Below are positions 22,680 through 35,290 of a stretch of 64,000 nucleotides of DNA, piece after piece; positions within the stretch are counted from its first letter, which is position 1; every line of letters starts with the position of its first letter. The DNA is from Jaltomata sinuosa (Eukaryota > Streptophyta > Magnoliopsida > Solanales > Solanaceae). Made by a program: the position numbers and the translations under genes. The notes beneath the pieces were generated by a model. It had not been told where the DNA came from. It saw only the letters and a list, made by a program, of their open reading frames with translations, and ran no database searches. The DNA is taken from NCBI GenBank assembly GCA_003996215.1, contig QJPP01000277.1, positions 1,116,001 to 1,180,000 of the forward strand, read 5' to 3'.

Positions 22680-25660
22680 TACTCAGTCTAGTGGTAGGCA
22701 CCACCAGTCTGATGCCCCTTTTGATGGGCAAAAGGTAGAGGTTCCCGATATTGTTACTCTAGGTATGACTTTTGTTATTTTCGGCTAGTGTTGGTAATGG
22801 TCGCATTGCAATTCTCCTCTTTTTGTGCAATTGCTTATATGCCTTCCTATTCTCCTTGTTTAGTTATTTTACTACTTGAGTGTAGTGTTTATTCATCTAT
22901 TTTTCTTGGTAAGTTATTCTTTAGTAGTGGATAGGGAGAGTTATCCTTGTGAGGTGATTACCCGGGCTTGTATCTCGTTGCTAGGTCTTGTTAGCCTCGT
23001 TTCAAGTTTTATGGTAGTTCTAGATTTTTTTGAGTCTTCTTTTTCTAGCAGTCCTAGATGATTGTTGCCGAGGCCATTATCTACCATTGGGTAGAGGTCC
23101 TTCTGTTGGTTCAATGTGATACCAGTTGTTTCTGCTAGAGATTGAGGTTCTATCTTAAGTCGAGTAGTGTTGGTTATGCTAGTAAGCATTGGTTGGTTTT
23201 GTTTTCTCAGGTGATTTAGTTGACCCTCATAGGTTTATTAGTTTCGGAGGTTAGAAAGTGTGGGTTGCTTTCCTTGTCTCCTTCAATTTCTTATTTGGTT
23301 AGGTTGTCTAGTTGTTTTTCCCCAGTCCCAGTTGGTATGGGTTTTGATCATGGTATTCTGGTTGAGCTATTAATTATGGTTTGGTGGTCGAGTTTAGACT
23401 ATAGAATTTTGGCTAAGTGTTCACTATAGTATCATGAGTGAGATCTGATCATAGTATTTTGGTTGGTTTAGGCATTCAACCTATTCTATTCCTGCCTTAC
23501 TAGTGCATAGATGATACAGATGTGGGAGCTAAGGGAATATCTCCAGGTTTTGTTTGAGAAAGAGCATGTCAAGTTTGGTGCTTCCTTGGAAAGTGTTTCA
23601 TTTGGTTTGTGAAGGAGGGAGATGGCTCCTTTCATGGTTATATGTGTTCTAGTAGCTGACTGAGGTGGCGAAAGAGAGTTTGCTTGGGCTTGTGTGTTGG
23701 TGACTTGCATCGACCGAGTTCAAATTGCAGTGGCTTTTCCTTCGATTGGTTCAAGGTCAGATTTCCTTCTAGTAAGAGATCAAGGTAGTATCCTTTTTTG
23801 GTACTACCTTTGGGAGCTTATTGTATCGACTTTGGCCTCCTTATTATCTTCTTTAGGGGAACAAAGTTTTAGTAGCATCTACAGATTGGGCAAATTTTGT
23901 ATTTAAGGACTAGTTGGCTCCCGCTCTAATAGTGTTCTCCGATGGTGGATGAGTCTACTTATGGTTCAACATGAGAATTGATTGGAAATTGGAGTTGGAT
24001 GTCAGAATTATGGGCTAGCAGGTTACATCGGATAGTTTGTGGAAGTTTCTCTTCGATTACAGTTTCTTGGGTCAAAAAGCAGTTAGTTCGGACATATTAG
24101 CTTCCCTATTTAAGTTTTAGAGTGGTAGTTGGCCTTGTACATCTAGTCCTTGGATAAACATTGGATTAGGTCAGACAATCCAGTTTCCAATGGTGTTGTT
24201 ATCGGTGCAAGATCCATTCTACTTTGGTTGGACAAAATCAGTGGTGGTGTATGTTATATGTGATCAGGTTGTGTGGGTTGAGGCTAGCGGGGCTACTTTA
24301 GGTTCTAATGATACTTTGAGACTAGTGGTCACCCTTGTTTTCCGAGAGTTGAAAGCTTGATTAGTTGATTCTTTATGGGTTATATTTTGTGTGAGACTCC
24401 AGTGTTGGGTAGACTCCACCAGTGTGTGCCAGGAGTTGCAGTGTGTTTGATGCTTTTGGAGTTGCTGGTTCGTGTGTTGGTATAGTAGACCAAATGATTT
24501 TGATCCAAAAGGGGTGAGTTGAAGGTTTATGCAAAATTTCGATAGCTAGATGGAGACCTTGGGCATTAGATATCTTTTCTATACCTATAGAGTGTTTGAC
24601 TTGATATTTGTGGCGTGGTGGACTTCATTCTGAGTTGAGACTAGTATGGCGATCTTAAATTTGAATGGTTTTTGAGTGATCAAAGCAGTAGCGGTACTTC
24701 TAGAGCTTGGAGCTTAATTGTTGTCTACACACTTCTTGGTATACTTACCACACTCTTTGCAAGGTCTTGGTTTTGGTTTGGGTTCTTTGTGCAAGTTGCC
24801 CTGGTTCATTCTCTTTTAGTTGATTAAGACTTGGCACAGTTCAGCGAGGTGGGTTTTGTTCGATAGTTGGGAGATTTCTCTATTAACATAGAGTATTCAT
24901 ACATGCCTTTCCCAACCCTGGTGTGCAAGCTTCAGTTGAGTTCAGATGGTTAGTTTGGATGGGTGGTTCAGGTGGTTGGTTTAGACGGTTGGTTCAGACA
25001 AGTACAGGTAACGAAGTTGGTTTTAGCTAAAGTATCAGTTCTTTGATTGATGCTCAGTCGAGACAAGTTACTCAAGTTTTTGATGATATGCTTCGAGTTG
25101 TTATCTTTGATGGCAAAGGCTAGTAGACTATAGCTTCACTTGGAAAGAGTTTTGAGTAAAATGGGTGACTTCGTTCGAGGTTGAGTATAGCGAGAACTAT
25201 GGATCTCTGGTGGGTCAATTGATGTTTCAGGTTGTCTCGAGTGTTTGACTAGCGTGAAGTTTCATGATTATTATGCAAAAGGGTTCAAGTCAGAATAAAC
25301 GGTTTTGCGGATTAGCGGGTTCATGAGTTAGAGTTTTGGTTGGTGACTAATGGGTGGATTTGGTTGTGGTATCGAGGATTTGGGTTCTGTGTGTCGATCG
25401 CCTGGGTTCTCCAGTTTCGGTGTTGTGTCGGTGCTTCTGGTTTGGATTCTAGAAGATCGGCTTGGTTGATAAGCCTTTGGAATTTTCAAATTAAAGGTTG
25501 GAATCTAGCTTGGCTAGTGAGGAGTTAAGGCTTGATTGTCGTTCTTTGGTTCCATTCTGTTGGGTGCCGTGAAGTCGAGGAGGCTACCAAGATTGTTTGA
25601 GAAAGTGGTACGAGCTTTGTATCCACTGTCCTTAAGACTCTGGCGTTTCCTTCTTTCCTG
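22680..25660 (+). pseudogene. Tekay-like pol of C, heavily decayed
   Basis: Only scattered blocks can be read. SLVVDRES near 22920 resembles the protease strand SLVVDR. CIDDT at 23504-23518 stands in the place of FIDDI, and is followed by LREYLQVLFEKEHVKF at 23530-23575 (the usual HLR.VLQ.L..K.LYAKF). Integrase-entry phrases GATLGSNDTLRL (about 24290) and PRVESLI (about 24340) follow, then VEEAT of the chromodomain-like tail at about 25575. The protein is shorter than usual and crowded with stops. Open frames such as 25340-25528 are chance survivals. Confidence 0.55.
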
Positions 25661-25695
25661 ACTTTTAGGGACGAAAGTCTTTTAAGTATGGATGA

Positions 25696-26080
25696 TGTAA
25701 TGACCCTTTCGGTCATTTACACATTTTTGCATTCCTTGTATTGTTAGAGCTTGCCTGTGGTAGCTCCAAGTCATTTATGGCTTGTTGGGACTGATATATC
25801 AGTGTCCGAGCCATTTGTTTGGTCTTTATGGCCGTTCCTTGTTTTAGAGCTTTGAGCTTTGGAAATCATTGACTTCGAGCAACATTTTTTGTAAACATGC
25901 TCGGAATCGAATTCAGACAGTTCTATTAGCTCCGAAATGTGGACTTTGGTCGAGTTGGACCTTTGGTTGGGATCCGGGAGCTTTTCATCTTGAAATTCTC
26001 TCTCATTCTATGTTTTTAGGCTAGTTGGGCTTGTTTGGTTGACTTTGGTTAACATTAGGAAAAGACAGCCTCTGATGGAA
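25696..26080 (+). repeat. 3' LTR of C, first part
   Basis: It starts TGTAATGACCC after gggacgaaagtc (25672-25683). It is interrupted after tctgatggaa by solo LTR H and resumes at 29296. The end includes the left copy of the H target duplication. Confidence 0.85.
26076..26080 (+). repeat. Target site duplication of H, left copy
   Basis: TGGAA immediately before TGGCACG. It is identical to 29291-29295. Confidence 0.9.
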
Positions 26081-29000
26081 TGGCACGACCCGATTTCTCG
26101 GTCATGATGGCACCTACAACCCCCGGTAGGTGGACCAATCCCTGTAGCCCAGGACAGTAAGTAGTGGGCTACTGTCTAACAAATAAGGGAACAAGATGAA
26201 GAGAATAGATAACAGGGATATAAATATATACATATGCGGAAACTAAACCAAACCCCAAGATCTGGTATCATAGTATAGAGCCAAAACTACATACATGGAG
26301 TGCAAACGATCCAAAACAATATATACAGATGTCTCTGAATGGTAATATAGTACATAAAGTAAAAGATAAACTAAAGCTAAGCTCCGATCGCCAAGAGCTC
26401 ACCCTCAGTCTGAAGTAGTCCCCAACAGATCTCCAAGCACGAATCACAGCGATCTAACAGCGATGGCCCACGCTAGGATCTGCACCCAAAGATACAGGGG
26501 GGTAGGGTGAGCACCAAATGCGAAGCATAAGGTACCCAGTAGGTATCATAGGCCGACTGGGCACATATATGATAAAAGCGTAGTAACAGACAGAATAGAA
26601 GCAAGCAGTCACAGAAATCAATGAAAGGTACACAGGAACTAGCCCAGAGGGAAATCAACAGAACCATATATGAGGCCAATAAGCAGAATATACACACCAT
26701 AGGGACAAGTGGAAGTAAGAAGTAACGCACCTGGGGTCCTTGCAATAACAGTGTGTACAAAATAAGTTTACAAAATGGACGGTATACTGGTAACCTCAAG
26801 TATAAAAAGAGGGAGAGTAATGATAGGCATGCTCAGAGTCATGAATCAAACTCAACTAATCATATCAATCTTAAATCCAGAAACTAACAGTCTAGCAGTA
26901 ACCAATTTCATACTTAACCGTAACAGGGAACAATTCTGTAAGTAAATAAAAAGAGTCTACCTACAGTCCCCTGGCCACCCATACAACCGAGGAACACAAA
27001 CAAGTGAAAACAAACCCTCCGGCATCCCATACTACCGGAGCGTACAATCAACAAACAACAAACAAGGGTGGAGCCTAAAATAATGAATGATATGATGCAT
27101 GAAGATCTCAAGTGAAAGGGTAATCTCGTATGTACCTCTCCGTATGCCGATTCCGGCCCCAGGGTAGGTACATCACAAGGACACACTGAAAATATCTATA
27201 CTCCATAATAACCATTCCTCTGGCACACGCAGCCCGCAGCCCCAGGCCCGGATGGCAAGGTCCATGGAGGTCCCCGACCCCATACTAAAACTCAGTATCA
27301 AAACATGTCATCCGAAAGCAAGTCCGGGTTCAAGATAGAGACCCAGTCTCGAATATGCATGCCCAGACCCTGTCCAGGACTAAAGTAGTAGGAAAATATC
27401 TCAAAAAAAACCCCTCCAAGGGTGCTCGGGAATAACCGGGTCTAAACAGTAGAAAGTCATCTCGGGTGCTCGGTCCGACCGAGTCTAAAATTATCTCAAA
27501 TAGCAAGAAAACTCAACTAGCACCCCGGCCCTGCCGAGTCGAGCGTTAATCATAAAACTGGTGATTCAAATCATAATTTTACTTTCATTTACCCAAGAAT
27601 ATTCACAAGTTAAATCAAACCATTTCCAAATTATTTCCATCAAAAACAGGCCCCCGAGCCATGCAAGGTTTAGAAAATAGTGTCCGTAGGCCTGAAGCCC
27701 AAACCGTAGTAAAACATGTATAAAACCTCTTTATATGCATGGAAATGGTATGATCAAACACAATAGCTGCCCAGCAGCTCACAATCAACCTATTGACCCT
27801 GCACAGGCCCACAACTACTCAACAAGCATAACCAGCCTAGAAGGATAATTCTATGCCCGGGACTCGCGGACATTCCCAAAATCCCACCTTCTATGTTCCA
27901 GAGTCAACAAGGCCTCACCGGACCACAAGGGTAAATAAAATATATCGGCAAGTACTACAATTAACGGAGGAACAAAAGTAGGCGGACATGAATAAAGCGG
28001 TCGGGGTCTGTGGTACCAACCTAATAAACCAACCCAAGGATGCCCATTAATACAATTTTATCCTATATATGCGGAGTCTAGGGAAAATAAACCGTAACCT
28101 ACCTGTCATCCGATGACAAGCTTGAACCTCTCCGAAAAATCCCCAACACGAAATCAAACTCGAACTCGGGCTTGAATAACTCGACGTAGATAATTGATTT
28201 CTCTTCTCGGTGATCAAATATAAGAACAAAACAAGAACAAAATGCTTTCTCCACCAAGTGTCTTTGTCCGCCTAAGCATGTAAGTGAACAATTTTAAATA
28301 TTTGAGAGAATATTAAGTACAGAAAGTTAATGGCTATGTAGGGTAATAATGTGTATATATATACTACCACATACTGCCAACCTTGTTGTACAATGCATCC
28401 ACTTCCACGTGGAAGTGGAGGTGGCAACCAATTCGTCCCGTTAAGTATATACTCGGGTATTACATAAATTCATGGTAAAATATATATAACTTTTTGAATA
28501 TACCATAATAATAGAAAATCATTTCAAATAAAACCTACTATATTATAATAATAATTTTTAACATAACTAAATTTACTATCTCCGTTAAAATATTACAATG
28601 TATAAACACTTTATAAAATAAATACATATACAATTATATCGTAACAAAAATATTTTTCATAAACCTTTAAAATATTTTAAAAAGGTAATAATAATATAAC
28701 TTTTTACCAAATTTAACTTTCAAATAAAATATTTTCAAATACACGCGATGTTAATAAATTCTCAAACTTAGGCTCGCAATTCACCAACGCACGATTTTGA
28801 TACTCAAGAACTCTCTTGGAATCCGCCCTTATGTTTTCTCACTGTTTCAGAACTGAAATGGCGTTTTAAAACGTGAAGTTGAGGCTTTAAATCGATTTTG
28901 ACCCGACCCGGTTCGCGACCCGATTTCTGCCAGACAGTCCGTGGTAAAACAGTCATAACTTTTTACTCCGAGATCAGTTCGATGTGAGGTTTTGTGCGTT

Positions 29001-29290
29001 GGAAACTAGACTCATACCTTCGATTTGGTATTTAGGGGGACTTCTAACTCTTTATATATTGGGATAAAAGCCCTGAGACATTTTACCCAAAGTTCAGAAA
29101 ATTTATTAAAGGAACTTACGATAACTTTTGCCGACTTACTTGTCTTTAAAACTTATCATACGACCAAACAAATGGACCCGGCACCAAAATACCAGTCCTT
29201 ACAAGCCTTAAGTGACTTGGGGCCGCTACAAACAAGCTCTAACGGTTCAAGGAAAATGTATACGTGAAAATAATCGAAAGGGTCATTACA
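26081..29290 (-). mobile_element. Solo LTR H, Tekay/Del-like, 3.2 kb
   Basis: On the minus strand it runs from TGTAATGACCC (29290) to gtcgtgcca (26081). No internal sequence lies beside it, and the five bases on each side are the same (TGGAA), so it is a single LTR left by recombination between the two LTRs of an inserted element. Removing it and one TGGAA rejoins the host LTR in register with the 5' LTR of C (cf. 18310-18330). It belongs to the same broad family as its host LTR but in the opposite direction. The region 28450-28760 is very AT-rich. Confidence 0.92.
28353..28419 (-). promoter_or_regulatory. Palindromic G-box and TATA box in solo LTR H
   Basis: A 22-bp perfect palindrome fills 28398-28419, centred on CACGTG (core acttccacgtggaagt). 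Thirty-three bases further along the minus strand lies gtatatatatac (28353-28364). CACGTG is the known core site of plant bZIP and bHLH factors. Distance and order fit a U3 promoter about 0.9 kb into the LTR, with a start expected near 28320-28330. That it drives transcription is inference. Confidence 0.5.
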
Positions 29291-29295
29291 TGGAA
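29291..29295 (+). repeat. Target site duplication of H, right copy
   Basis: TGGAA directly after cattaca, the end of H. It matches 26076-26080. Confidence 0.9.
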
Positions 29296-32200
29296 ATTCC
29301 AACAGTGTTGTTAGCTTTGGAATGTTGAGTTTAGGCTAGAGGGACCATTAGTTTGGTTCCCGAGGCTACTGGACTTGATTTTGGCCCTTGGGTTTCATTT
29401 TTGGAATAGTTGGCCTAAAGGTTAATTTTTGGCGTGGTGTCCACTTTTCGTTAAATCGACATTCGATGGGATTTTCATCGATTCCATTGGATCTGGAATG
29501 CTATTACTAGTTGAATAGCTCAACTCGTTTGTGTTTGTGGGCCCCGAAAGCATTCTCGGAGATCCATCGCTTGAAATATCTTCCTTGGCTTGTTATTGTT
29601 GCTTTTGGGGCGCAAATGCACCTGCCTGAGATGTCGTTGCACTAGTACACCTGCGTCTGCCTGAGGCGCACATGCGCCTGTGCGGGCAATTTTAAAGAGC
29701 TGGCATCCTGTTTTCTCCATCATTTTTCTCCCATCTTCCAACTTTGTTTCTCCATGGTTAAAAGCTCATAAAACTTCATTTCTCAACCTTGATTAACCCA
29801 ACTGTTGGGATGCTTCTATTTTATCGATCCTTAACCATTGATTGACTTCTAAATCAGGTAAGTCTCTTGTTAATTTCTGTTTTCTTCCATGAATTTCATT
29901 TTTTAAATTTCTTCATTCATGGGCTGATTTGAGCCCCTTCTATGGTTCGTTTCTGCTTAATTTTTGAGCATTTCCTCCCAGGAATATGGTGAACATCGTG
30001 GTGTTATTCGTTTCTAGTTTTGGGTTACGGGGCCCATGGGTCCTCTTGTGACCCAGATTTTGACCCGATTATGTTTATAGTATTATAGGTATCGTTTGTT
30101 TTGTTTTGATGCATAGATTATTGTGTGATAGTGTTCTCATGAATTGGAGCTTCTCAGAGCGGTTCGAGCCTAAACGATGCTCTTCCCGCAGCTAGTCATC
30201 GGATGATAGGTAGGTTATGACTTTTACTACCTAGACTCTGCGTATATAGGCTATAACTTCATTAATAAGATTCCTTGGGTTGGTTTTCTAGGTTGGTACT
30301 CTCAGACCTTGTCCGCCTTTTCTGTCCATTTATTTCATACGTTGATTATAGTATTCGTGTATTATTGCTATATTACCTTTGTGGCCCTGTGTGGCCTTTG
30401 TATATGCTTCTGGACCATAGACGGTGGGATATTTGGGAATATCTGTGAGTCCCAGACATCTAGATGTTTCTTTAGGCTGGCTATTTGTGTTGTAGAACTG
30501 ATGGTGCATTTGCAGGGCCAACAGGACTGTTTGTGAGCCATTGGGCTAATCTATTTATTTGCGAGTATATCATTCATGCAAAGAGTTTTTCTGCATGTGT
30601 TACTACTGATTTTGCTTCAGGCCTACTATAATGTTTTTCTAAACCTTGCATGGCCCCAGGGGCCTATTTTTGGTAAACTGATTATGAAAGCGTTTTGGTA
30701 CTAACTTTTATGAAACCTCTTGGAGTAGAGGGGATATTGCGATGGTTTTATCACTGATTTTCATACAGATACTAGGCTCGGCTGGGCCATAGCGCTAGAT
30801 ATGATTTTCTACAGATTTAGACTCAGATACGTATTGGGCACCCTCTTTAGGGATTTTGAGACTTGATTACTGATTTAGACCCGGGTACATTCGGGCACCC
30901 TTTATAAGGGTTATTGAGATTTGGCTACTATTATACACTCGGATACGCTTCGGGCACCCTTTATCGGGGTTTGAGATTTCTACTACTAAGTTAGACTTTG
31001 ATAAAATCTGGGATCGTACTTCGAGGTTTCAATTATTGAGCTTTGTATTGAGGAAAGTGTTTTTAGTATTTTGTCTATGACTAGACCTCCATGGACCCTA
31101 CATTTCTGGACCAAGTGCTACGGGCCGAAGGTGACCAGAGGGAGGGGTGTACGGTGGAGTAGAGGTACTCGAGAAAATTCTTTCCATGGATCCTGCCTCT
31201 ATTGGGCCTTTGGGGCACAGAGGGAACTATCACACTTAGTTCCACCATATCACATCATCATGAATATTGTATTCCGATTCCACCCTTGTTTGTTGTATGC
31301 TCAGTGTATACTCCAGTTGTATGGGTGGTCAGAGGGTTTGTTTTCACTTGATTATGTTCCTCGGTTGTATGGGCGGCCGTTGGGACTGTAGGTAGATAAT
31401 ATAACTCCCTTAATCTTATAAAGTTTATTACGACCTTCATTTCCGATTGGATTAGTAGTTTTTAGCATGTTGAGGCTCCGACTTTTAGACTTTATTATTG
31501 ATGGGCTAGTGGGTCCTATATTATTGAGGCACTATTTATGTGGCCTCTTGAGTGGTCGTGGGTTATCGAATTCTACTCCTTATCTTGATTATTGATTATG
31601 GATCTCGGCACTTTGTGGCTTAGTTATTACATCCTAGAGTTATACTTGAAAGATTGTTTTACGTCTATTCTTATCTCAAAATTGATGTTTTAAGAATTAT
31701 TTCGTTAGTTTATGGCTTCCATTTGATTATGTTGGCTTCTTTTCCTTCTTTACCCTTTTACTTGAGGTTACCAGTATACCGACATGCTCCCAACTCTCTC
31801 TTTATAGATACTATTGTTGCAAGGATCCCAGGTGCGTTCTTCTTTCTTTCCCTTGTGTTTCTGTGTTATGTAAATATTATGTGCTAGCATGTATGCTTAT
31901 AACTCTTGGTTTATTATTCTCCGTGCTAGTTTCCATATTTTTTCCCTATTTGCTTCGGTGACTGCTTTCTTGTTATCTGTTACTTACTATTTCTATATCT
32001 TATATGCGATCAGTCGGTCGATGATTCCTACTGGGCACCCGTTGCTTAGCAATTGGTGCTCATACTACACTTCTGCATTTTTTTGGTGCAAATATTAGTG
32101 TGAGATTTCGCCATTGACCGCGTGGAGACTCGTGCAACTTTTAGATATTCAAGACTAGGGTGAACGCTTATCGACCGGGGCTTGACCATATCTCATAGTT

Positions 32201-32512
32201 TGGCACTGATACTCTTTGTACTTTTGGAGACAGTTGTATATCTTATTTTGTTACTTCTAGAACCTGTATTCTACTACAAGCTTTTGTACTATCGATACTA
32301 AGTCTTTGGGTTGGTGTAGTTTACTTATGTATACATACCTGTTGTTTCTTCTTCTGTGTTCTATCTGTATATATTCTGCTTCCGCTTATTTTTGCTTATT
32401 CTGCATATTGATTAGGTAGTTGCCCATTACTAGTCATTTCTGGCTATTGGAATTGGTTTGCCTGCTGGAGGATTGTATGTGCCATCATGACCTGAGAAAT
32501 TGGGTCGTGACA
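29296..32512 (+). repeat. 3' LTR of C, second part
   Basis: It continues the LTR from 26080 (aattcc..., in register with 18319 of the 5' LTR) and ends gggtcgtgaca. With the first part the LTR is about 3.6 kb. It holds one subrepeat unit where the 5' LTR has two. Confidence 0.85.
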
Positions 32513-33799
32513 GTAGATTGAAGAACAAATGAGGCCCATAAGATTTTAATGAGTCGGTTTAATTTTGATTTTTTCATTCTTCGGTTATTTTCCCAAGACC
32601 TAGAACTAGTTTTTTCTCCTCCTCTCATCCTCATTCACCAAGGTAAGTCCCCTCTAGAACTTTTACACAATTATAACTAGTTTATAACACCCAAGTACAG
32701 ATTTAATTATGAAATCCTAATTGAAAATCCTAGGGTTTTTAAGAAAAAGTAACCAAGGTTTTAATAACTGAAGTCTTGGAGGTTTTTTTCAAGGTTTTCA
32801 TTCTTCTCCTCATGTATGTAAGAGTTTAGTTAGGGAAATCCATTAATCCCCACGTCTAGAGTTTCAAAGTTTTTCATTGTTAGATGTCAAAGCTAGGGTT
32901 CAAATTCCACAACCTAACTCTTGTATGCCTTTTATTATTTTATGAAGGATTTGTTAATTGATTAAAGTATTTCATGGAGAATTATTCTTATGCCCTGTTA
33001 TTCATTCATAAATTGTGCATTTAGGCTGCATTACAAAATTTGAAAGTCCTGGCTTATGGTTTTTAAAAGTTTCATCATTCACTCCATCTGATTTGGTAAT
33101 ATCCACTGAAATACAACTGAAAGAAAACATAGATAGTATGATCATCTAGAAACCTATATGGAACATGTTTTTGGAGAAAAGATTCATCATTTGATTTTTG
33201 CCATCTCCATAGATATGTTTGAGCATGTGTTTGAGAAAAGTCTCTGTCTAGCTATTGATCTTATTCCACTTTATAGTTTTTGGCCATGCTTTATCTACAT
33301 GTTTAATTTACCTTCCATACTAATACATTCCATTGTATTGATGCTTTTCTTGCGCTACATCTTATCATGTTATACATCTAAGTGTTTAGGCGCAGGCTCG
33401 CAATCTGATATTTCTCTAGCTCTCTTACACTCAGCAGTCAGTGAGTCTTTTATTTAGAGGACTTAGATTAATGTTTCAGATGTTAGCTTAGTTCTTAGAT
33501 AAGATTGTTAAAGGTAGCCTAGGTCCTTGTCCTGGCAGACTTATTTTTTTATTTCCAGATATTAGAGGCTTTATTAGAAATAGATAAGTAGTCATGGATA
33601 GTTCTCAGTCGTTTCAGTATTATTTTTATGAAGAATGCTTTATCTTCTATTAGAAATAGTTCTAATGTATTATTATCCCTTAGCTTCCTCTTAAATTTAG
33701 AAATTGTTATAGTAGTAGTATGCCAGGCTAAGGTTCCACTCGGGCTACTTGTGGTTCTGAGAGCCGATCGCACATAGGGTGTTGATTCGGATCATGACA
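32513..33799 (+). repeat. 5' LTR of F, second part
   Basis: It runs from the end of C to atcatgaca, just before the primer site. The first bases gtaga are the candidate right target copy of C. It contains caaggtaagtcc near 32640 and a downstream R-U5-like end. The 99-codon frame at 33158-33457 has no known motif and lies wholly in the LTR. Confidence 0.7.
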
Positions 33800-33803
33800 A
33801 CCT

Positions 33804-33815
33804 TAGTATCAGAGC
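33804..33815 (+). other. Primer binding site of F (tRNA-Met)
   Basis: TAGTATCAGAGC, one base from the tRNA-iMet complement, five bases after the LTR end. Confidence 0.8.
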
Positions 33816-34013
33816 ATTAGGTTCATGTGGCCTATGATATCTGTGAAGTCGCGTCTAGTAGAGTCCTTCTTATAGGTGTGAAGTGTGCCATACTTATAAT
33901 ACGGAGGCTACTGAGCATTAGGAAAGACTACCCTTCTTTCATGCTTTATTTCATGTAATCGAGTTCAACTCCTTGTAACCATTCTAACTCATGCCTTATG
34001 AGCTTTTAACATC

Positions 34014-35290
34014 ATGCCTCTAAAGAGAACAACCAGTCAGAGGGCCACTATAAATATTAGGGTGAATACCACTGCTAAACCTACCCCTCACACTATGCAA
34101 ACTAGGAATGGGGTATATTATTCTTGTCAAAATGCTAATACTGAGAATCAACCTATGCCATGTAGGCCACAAAGTAGTTTTGGTGCAATTGCTGCTCAGC
34201 CACCCTGCACTGATGTTACCATTGCTGAGTTTAGAAATTCAATCTAGATGCTCACCTAGATTGTTACAACTTAGTCTAGCCGTCAGGGAGTAGCCCCTGC
34301 TAGTTCCAGTACCCAGAGCTCCTCTGATACCTCCAAAATCTGTGAATTTCTTAGGATTAATTCTTTGGAGTTTATGGGGTCAAGCCTAAGAAGGATCCCC
34401 AAAATTTTATTGATGAGGTCCAGAAGATCCTCTGTGAGATGCATATCAGTGAGAGAAAGGGGGTTGGGCTTTCCTCTTAGCGGTTGAAGGATGATGCGAC
34501 ACCTACAGAATTAGAGGATTTTATGAATGCTTTTCAGGACTACTTCTTTCCTCTTAGGTTGAGGTATGATAAGGGTGATGAATTTTTGAACCTCAAAAAA
34601 GGCATTATGATCATGAAAGAGTACAACCTTAAGTTCACATAGTCAACTCGCTATGCTCTAAAGATGGTTTTTGACATGAGGGCTAGAATGAGGAAATTTG
34701 TCTCCAGAGTTTCTAAGTATGTGAAGAGGGAGTGCAAAGGGGCTTTTCTAAACAATGACATAGATATGTCCAAATTTGATGGTTTATGCCTAGAAAGTTG
34801 AGGAGGATAATCTAAAGGACAGGGAAGAAAATCTTAGTAGGATGGTAAAGTCATGAAATCATGAGGCTAGTTACCCGAGGACCGAGAATGGGAACTAATC
34901 CTTCTTTCAAAAGAGGTCATTTAGACTAGTCCCTTTTATGTACTAGTGCCCAATCCTAGAAATGATCAGAATTTCAGAGTTTCAAGATCTCAATCTCAAG
35001 GCAGTATTTCACGGGGTTCACATCTTTCCTTATTTGCAATAAGTGTGGAAAGACTCATCTGGGCGAGTGTCTTTATAGAAGGGAATGTTGTTACAGGTGC
35101 AGTTAGTTGGGTTACATCTTGAAGCACTGCCCCTCTATAAGGCAGGGCAATACGGGAAATAGGGCTCAATCAATTACAATAATGTCTCCAGTAGGCCATA
35201 TTGCATAAAAAGGTACTACTTCAGGTACAAGCGGTGGTCAGAACCATTTTTATGCCTTATTGAGAAGTCAGGATCAAGAGAGTTCCCCAC
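34014..35290 (+). pseudogene. Chromovirus gag of F, broken
   Basis: ATG at 34014 starts an Arg/Thr-rich N-terminus (77 codons to 34247). After a frameshift the capsid block reads EFMGSSLR, then a DYFFPLRLRYDKGDEFLNLKKG stretch near 34540-34610 and RYALKMVFDMRARMRKFVS near 34650-34710. Two zinc knuckles follow around 35035-35125. The first, CNKCGKTHLGEC, has lost its regular spacing, and in the second the His is Tyr (C-X2-C-X4-Y-X4-C). Many stops replace Gln. Gag would coat element RNA. Confidence 0.75.

Larger units (their letters stand above)
17936..32512 (+). mobile_element. Tekay/Del-like chromovirus C with two long LTRs
   Basis: Both LTRs are present (17936-21574, and 25696-26080 joined to 29296-32512), with a tRNA-Met primer site, decayed gag and pol and a GGGACGAAAG stretch before the 3' LTR. 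Without the nested solo LTR the element is about 11.4 kb. The internal region is only about 4.1 kb and heavily decayed. The flanking five bases are atagt (left) and gtaga (right), which match at three of five positions, so the target duplication is only weakly supported. It sits in the LTR of F. Confidence 0.8.

Noticed and set aside
33158..33457. 99-codon frame as a host membrane protein
   Set aside because: It lies wholly within the second part of the LTR of F and has no recognisable domain.
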